Origin: Bacteroidota bacterium
GTDB taxonomy: Bacteria > Bacteroidota > Bacteroidia > Bacteroidales > P3
NCBI GenBank assembly: GCA_030540495.1
Contig: JAUNWC010000020.1
Coordinates: 1 to 11,304, forward strand
DNA length: 11,304 bases
Direction: 5' to 3'
Positions 7,078 through 11,304 of the stretch are shown here, piece by piece. A program made the position numbers and the translations under genes. Under the pieces are notes generated by a model. It worked only from the letters and a program-made list of their open reading frames with translations, was not told the origin of the DNA and ran no database searches. Within the stretch, counting starts at the first letter, position 1. Every line of letters begins with the position of its first letter.

Positions 7078-9695
7078 AAAATATATTATATACATTTTTG
7101 TTTTTTTGTTTAACAACAGGTGTTTTTGCTCAAAATGTGGTGCATAATCTAAAAGATAATCCCATAGATATCAAAAACTTTGACAAACGCAACTATTCTC
7201 AGAGCAAGGATGCAATATATTTTTTGGCAGATGATAATTCTCAAAGCACAGGTAGGTTGATAATAAATCTTTCTACCAAAGAGCAGGACAATATAACTCT
7301 TTCTTGGCAAAATACAACGGCAAACAAAGTAAGGACTCAGTGGTCGGCTCGTTTGCAATATAGATTATCTCAAACAGAGGAATGGCAAGACGTACTTGAC
7401 AAAGGAGGCAAAGCGGTGGTATTTTATAGTCAATACAAACGTTATAGACAAAATTTTTCTGATATAAAACTTCCTTCTTCTTGTGAGAATCAAGAATTTG
7501 TACAAATATCTTGGTTAATAGGTACTAAGGGCAAGAAAACTCCAAATCCTCAAATCTTGTTTAGAAATATATTGATAAAATCAGAATACGATAAGTTCTT
7601 TGGAACACCTGCCGAGGTTAAGGTATTTAGTAAAAGTGGAGAATTGGCCCAACAAGTAGAAAATATAATATTTAATAATGTAGGTTATCCTTATCTGTTT
7701 CCCGAGCAAAAACGAATATTCATAGAGGGTAAGAATATAAGAGATAGCATAACATTTGAGATAACGGGCAAAAATTCTTATCACTTTTCTTTATCGGAAT
7801 ATTCTTTAAAATCCAATCGCTTTCTCTTTGTTTCCTATACTCCTAAGTCTGAAGGCAAACATGAGGCTGTTTTGGAAATAAATACATCTAAACTCAAAGG
7901 AGGTGTTATTCGTATTCCTCTAAAGGGTTCTTGCTCCAAACACAGAGATTATGACAAAAATTATATACCCGTAGCCTCTGAACCTAATAATACTTTCTCC
8001 TACCATATTCCTGTTTTTTCTAATACGGATTATCAATTTAGTTTTCAAAGAGAAGAACACTCTGTTTCCAAAATTTTTGTTGAATATAAGTGGAAGAGAA
8101 ACAATAAGGTCTTGTCTATAATGGCAGATACTTTGAAAAACAATAATTACTGTGTACCATTGCAAAGTCCTAAAACTGCTGACGAAATAGAAATAGCCCT
8201 TAGTAGTGAGCAAGAGTTTTTGCCTATGAATGCTTATTTTGGTTATCCAAAGGTAAAAACAATGATACAATCAGGACTTTGGTCAGATGATAATAATTGG
8301 AAAGACAAAAACTCTCCTGTTATGGAGGATTTTGTTATGATAGCCAATGGAATACAAGCAATAGTTGATGAGGATGCCTCTTGTAGTATGCTATTTTTGG
8401 GCGATAGTGCAAACGTAGTAATAGAAAACGGCAAAATATTTTATGTAGCCTCGGATATTTTTTATAATCAAAAATCTTTCTTTACCGTCAATCAAAATCT
8501 TTTGCCTAAGCGTTGGAACTATATTTCTTCGCCAATTAATCAGGCACACGCCGCCATTTTTTCTATGAAAAACGACAGCAACGACTCTTGGCTAATGCAA
8601 TACAATACGGGTATAAGGTCAAAACACAACGACTATTGGAGCGAATACATCACCGACCCTAAGTTTGTGCTTGACCCCGGCAAAGGATATGCTATCTACA
8701 CACATGAGCCTTTGGTGGTTAAGTATGAAGGTCTGCTGTGTGCTTCAAATGTATCTGTTAATCTAAAATCCACACCTGATGATAAGTGGAATATGATAGG
8801 CAATCCATATACTGCTCCTCTTAGTAGCAAAAAATTATTTGAGGAATTGGATGGCAAAATACAAGGCAATACCATTATGCTTTTTGATAGGGAAAACGAA
8901 GTTTATAACCCTATTATAATAGACCCAAAAGAAGAGATAGCAATTCCTTCTTTGGAATCTTTCTTTGTGGAGGCTTATACGCATTCTACCAACATACTAT
9001 TCAAACGTTCTCAACAATATATACCACTAACGGGCGAAAAAGTTCTATCAAACCACAACTACCTTAACCTTTCTGTTTGCAAGGGCAAAAACTATCAATA
9101 TGCACTTTTGGGGATGATAGACGAGGCTAAGTTTGATTTTGATGAATATGATTGCCATAAACTTTTTGGTACCAATGAAGATATGCCGGAAATATATTTT
9201 AAGGACGAAAATGATGAATACTCTGTGAATGTATTTCCTTCTTATCCTGCAAGTTTTGATGTGGATTTGTATATAGGTAATCCTCATGCGGTGGAGTTAA
9301 ATCTTAACAATCTTGCGGTTTTGCCTGAGAATATAGTTGTTTTTATGGAAGATAAGGAAAGCGGAGAGTTTTATAATTTATGTGAAAATGCCTCCATAAA
9401 AACCTCCATTAACAGCGGAGTTACTCAAAGGTACAGAATACATATTATAAAGGCAATGGATAATGCAGAGTACAAAGACATTTATATATGGACAGACGGA
9501 GAAAGATGTTTGATTTATTCTGCAGATAATCATTTAAACAAAATAAGAATAAAAAATTCCTTAGGCAAAGTGGAGAGCGAAAGAAGTTTGATGGAAAGAG
9601 AAGTTTTTCAATATACTTTGCCTATAGGTAGGTATAAAATAGATTTGAATATTAGCGATAATTGGATAAATAATTGTGATTTGGAGGTAAAATGA
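7065..9695 (+). CDS. Secreted multidomain beta-sandwich protein, probable T9SS cargo
   Basis: The product has 876 residues with a signal peptide cleaved at VFA|Q (residues 20-23). Four regions can be seen. Residues about 40-172 look like the jelly-roll module common in Bacteroidota secreted proteins (ITLSWQNTTANKVRTQWSAR, then LQYRLSQTEEWQDV). Residues about 210-290 resemble an ASH/choice-of-anchor-D Ig-like domain, with VSYTPKSEGKHEAVLEI and closing IPLKGSC. Residues 404-460 carry a G-x-W-S-D-x-x-x-W segment with a strand-rich stretch, and 484-582 hold WNYISSP, GKGYAIY and WNMIGNPY, motifs repeated in this type of surface protein. The last 70 residues (about 806-876) resemble a type IX sorting domain: paired strands, KNSLGKV, LPIGRYKI and a terminal Lys. 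No enzymatic motif is visible, so an adhesive or structural surface role is inferred. It overlaps both neighbours. The individual function is unknown. Confidence 0.75.
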   Translation: MELLKNILYTFLFFCLTTGVFAQNVVHNLKDNPIDIKNFDKRNYSQSKDAIYFLADDNSQSTGRLIINLSTKEQDNITLSWQNTTANKVRTQWSARLQYRLSQTEEWQDVLDKGGKAVVFYSQYKRYRQNFSDIKLPSSCENQEFVQISWLIGTKGKKTPNPQILFRNILIKSEYDKFFGTPAEVKVFSKSGELAQQVENIIFNNVGYPYLFPEQKRIFIEGKNIRDSITFEITGKNSYHFSLSEYSLKSNRFLFVSYTPKSEGKHEAVLEINTSKLKGGVIRIPLKGSCSKHRDYDKNYIPVASEPNNTFSYHIPVFSNTDYQFSFQREEHSVSKIFVEYKWKRNNKVLSIMADTLKNNNYCVPLQSPKTADEIEIALSSEQEFLPMNAYFGYPKVKTMIQSGLWSDDNNWKDKNSPVMEDFVMIANGIQAIVDEDASCSMLFLGDSANVVIENGKIFYVASDIFYNQKSFFTVNQNLLPKRWNYISSPINQAHAAIFSMKNDSNDSWLMQYNTGIRSKHNDYWSEYITDPKFVLDPGKGYAIYTHEPLVVKYEGLLCASNVSVNLKSTPDDKWNMIGNPYTAPLSSKKLFEELDGKIQGNTIMLFDRENEVYNPIIIDPKEEIAIPSLESFFVEAYTHSTNILFKRSQQYIPLTGEKVLSNHNYLNLSVCKGKNYQYALLGMIDEAKFDFDEYDCHKLFGTNEDMPEIYFKDENDEYSVNVFPSYPASFDVDLYIGNPHAVELNLNNLAVLPENIVVFMEDKESGEFYNLCENASIKTSINSGVTQRYRIHIIKAMDNAEYKDIYIWTDGERCLIYSADNHLNKIRIKNSLGKVESERSLMEREVFQYTLPIGRYKIDLNISDNWINNCDLEVK
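9683..9687 (+). promoter_or_regulatory. Shine-Dalgarno-like GGAGG before the last gene
   Basis: GGAGG lies four bases before the ATG at 9692, inside the final codons of the preceding gene. It is the only strong Shine-Dalgarno match before any start in this window. It supports the 9692 start and coupled re-initiation at the ATGA stop-start overlap. The spacing is a little short, and the match could be a by-product of the coding sequence (Leu-Glu-Val). Confidence 0.45.
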
Positions 9696-11304
9696 AAAGA
9701 ATAGTCGTTTATTTGTGTTTAACTACTCTGCTATTTAATTTCAATGCATTCTGTCAAGATGTTGATGTAGAAAAATTACTCAGCAAAGGTGAGTACTCTA
9801 AAGCCCTGCTATACATAGAAAATACCTATATAGAAGACACAAATAATATAAATCGTTTCTATGATATGTATTTGTATTTTATAAACGAAAACAATCCTCA
9901 GCGAGACTCTGTTCGTGCCTTAGACTATGCTTTGCAATATAATAAACAAAACAATAAAGAAAAAAACATAAAAACAGATGTGCTTGCCCAAGAGGTGTTG
10001 AAATTTGCTTATCAAAAACAGGATGTAAGTACTCTTAACTACTATATATCAATAACCGAAGATTTTTCTCAGTTGCAAAACGAGGCTATAAGAATAAGAG
10101 ATAGGTTGGCTTTTGAAAAAGTGGAGAAATCTGGCAAAATAGAAGAATATGAAAATTTTGTAGCCTCCTACCCTAATGCCTTGCAAGCCGACCAAGCACG
10201 TTTATGGCTTAACGAACACCTTATAAGCGAAGTATTAGCAAGCAATGATATAAATAAACTAAGAAATTTTGTTGCTTCCACTACCAATGAAACTTATAAA
10301 AAACAGGCTCTCAAGGAAATAGATAAACTTTCTTTTAGACAGGCTCTTAAAGATAATAGCATAGAGGCATACGAAAGTTATATTAAAGAATTTCCCAATG
10401 GAGAATATATATTGATGGCAAAAAGCAAGAGAGAAGAGGCTCAATATGATAAATATGTAAATAGTGGTAGCATTAGTAATATGATGAGTTTTCTTAGAGA
10501 AAATTCCAAAACAGAAGCCAATTATCAATTAGTCTTTGATAGATTGAAGTTAAAAGCCTTTGTTCAATACTCTTTGCCTGCTATGATGCTTTTGGATAGC
10601 ATAGAGCATAATGAAAACGATGTCAAATTGTTTGCAAAAAAATATATTTCCGACCTATCCTTAGCCTCCATTGAAAGAATAATACAAGCCTACCCTAATT
10701 TGGCTAATGCAGATTATATTATAGAAGCAGAAAACAAAGCAAAGACAATAACCAATCTTTTGAATAAGAAAAATCTTAGTATAGAGGATTATAAAAAACA
10801 TAAGTCTCTGTTCGTCAATCTTAATGCAAAGCAAACCTCCCTTTTGTTTCGCAAATTTTATGAACTCAATAGCGTTCAACCAAAAAACAAGGCTATAAAG
10901 TTTAATCTAAACTCTGATGTTAATTATATAAAATTCAAATATGCAGAAACATTGGATTTGAATATGGTTTTGACCGATATGCCATCAAATGAAAACAATG
11001 TTACAAAGATAGATATGCGTTCTTTGGGGTTTGACTTTGAAGTTTCGGATGCTTATATGACCTTAGACAAAAAGGAAATAGTTTTTTCCAAAGCCGATAT
11101 AGACGGATATGATAGCAAAGAAGGAGCAGATAACAAAGATATATATTATTCTGTGTATAAAAATGGCAAATGGCAACAACCCATTTTGCTTTCTTCTCCT
11201 ATAAATACGAGATTTAACGAGAGCAATCCAGTATTATCAGAAGATAAAAAGACATTATGTTTCTCTTCTAATCGTGGGTTAAACTTTGGCAACTTGGATA
11301 TTTA
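9692..11304 (+). CDS. Helical-repeat/PD40 beta-propeller envelope protein, PorE-like (3' end missing)
   Basis: The reading frame runs off the window; 537 residues are present with no stop. The signal peptide ends at NAFC|Q (18-22). The preceding residues do not make a good lipobox, so signal peptidase I is more likely than lipoprotein processing. Residues about 27-400 are helical and TPR-like, beginning with KLLSKGEYSKALLYIE. A Y-x-x-F-V-x-x-Y-P-N type motif appears three times (153-162, 227-236, 327-336), as in outer-membrane TPR assembly proteins. From about 445 a PD40 (WD40-like) propeller begins: YMTLDKKEIVFSKAD, DIYYSVYKNGKWQQP, and NPVLSEDKKTLCFSSNRG. Bacteroidota proteins with this order, including T9SS component PorE, often continue into a regulatory-like domain and a C-terminal OmpA peptidoglycan-binding domain, expected beyond the window. 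The start codon overlaps the previous stop by four bases (ATGA). The PD40 call is firm; the PorE comparison is inference. Confidence 0.82.
   Translation, partial: MKRIVVYLCLTTLLFNFNAFCQDVDVEKLLSKGEYSKALLYIENTYIEDTNNINRFYDMYLYFINENNPQRDSVRALDYALQYNKQNNKEKNIKTDVLAQEVLKFAYQKQDVSTLNYYISITEDFSQLQNEAIRIRDRLAFEKVEKSGKIEEYENFVASYPNALQADQARLWLNEHLISEVLASNDINKLRNFVASTTNETYKKQALKEIDKLSFRQALKDNSIEAYESYIKEFPNGEYILMAKSKREEAQYDKYVNSGSISNMMSFLRENSKTEANYQLVFDRLKLKAFVQYSLPAMMLLDSIEHNENDVKLFAKKYISDLSLASIERIIQAYPNLANADYIIEAENKAKTITNLLNKKNLSIEDYKKHKSLFVNLNAKQTSLLFRKFYELNSVQPKNKAIKFNLNSDVNYIKFKYAETLDLNMVLTDMPSNENNVTKIDMRSLGFDFEVSDAYMTLDKKEIVFSKADIDGYDSKEGADNKDIYYSVYKNGKWQQPILLSSPINTRFNESNPVLSEDKKTLCFSSNRGLNFGNLDI

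Noticed and set aside
9692..9760. Lipoprotein signal in the PD40 protein (Cys at residue 21)
   Set aside because: Residues N-A-F before the Cys do not fit a lipobox, Phe at -1 being strongly disfavoured; AFC|Q fits signal peptidase I and the Q-rule better.
10259..10528. 89-codon minus-strand frame with hydrophobic stretches
   Set aside because: Antisense to the helical repeats of the PD40 protein; the hydrophobicity arises from reading AT-rich codons backwards.

Overview
The window comes from a low-GC member of the Bacteroidota, most likely the order Bacteroidales. Three things support this. The two clear promoters carry the Bacteroidota -7 box (TAnnTTTG, here TAACTTTG). Almost all start codons lack a Shine-Dalgarno sequence and sit in A-rich leaders. 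The exported proteins belong to Bacteroidota-specific families and all have Gln directly after the predicted signal-peptidase site. Isoleucine ATA and arginine AGA codons are used heavily throughout. All eight genes lie on the + strand, packing is dense, and no gap exceeds 300 bases. I see no RNA genes, mobile elements, CRISPR arrays or long repeats.

Bases 1-4160 form one apparent transcription unit. A promoter at about 61-80 is followed by a tandem universal stress protein (123-950), a small secreted SPOR-like protein (969-1442), an M20-family zinc dipeptidase (1474-2844) and a class I aminotransferase of the aspartate aminotransferase type (2902-4101). A strong Rho-independent terminator (4117-4155) closes the unit. 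Its theme is housekeeping: stress response, envelope, peptide breakdown and amino-acid nitrogen metabolism.

Bases 4197-11304 form a second unit. A near copy of the first promoter precedes guaA, the bifunctional GMP synthase (4284-5810). After a 64-base gap come three exported proteins with overlapping ends. The first is a periplasmic-binding-protein-like protein without a LysM domain (5875-7077). The second is an 876-residue secreted multidomain protein with a C-terminal region resembling a type IX secretion (T9SS) sorting domain (7065-9695). The third is a protein with helical repeats and a PD40 beta-propeller, cut by the window end (9692-11304). The 13-base and 4-base overlaps suggest co-transcription and translational coupling.

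The most interesting part is this envelope trio. It combines a possible ligand-sensing or scaffold protein, a likely surface-secreted protein and a TPR/PD40 protein whose family often ends in a peptidoglycan-binding OmpA domain. This could be an uncharacterised envelope module, but its function is inferred only from domain types and gene order.
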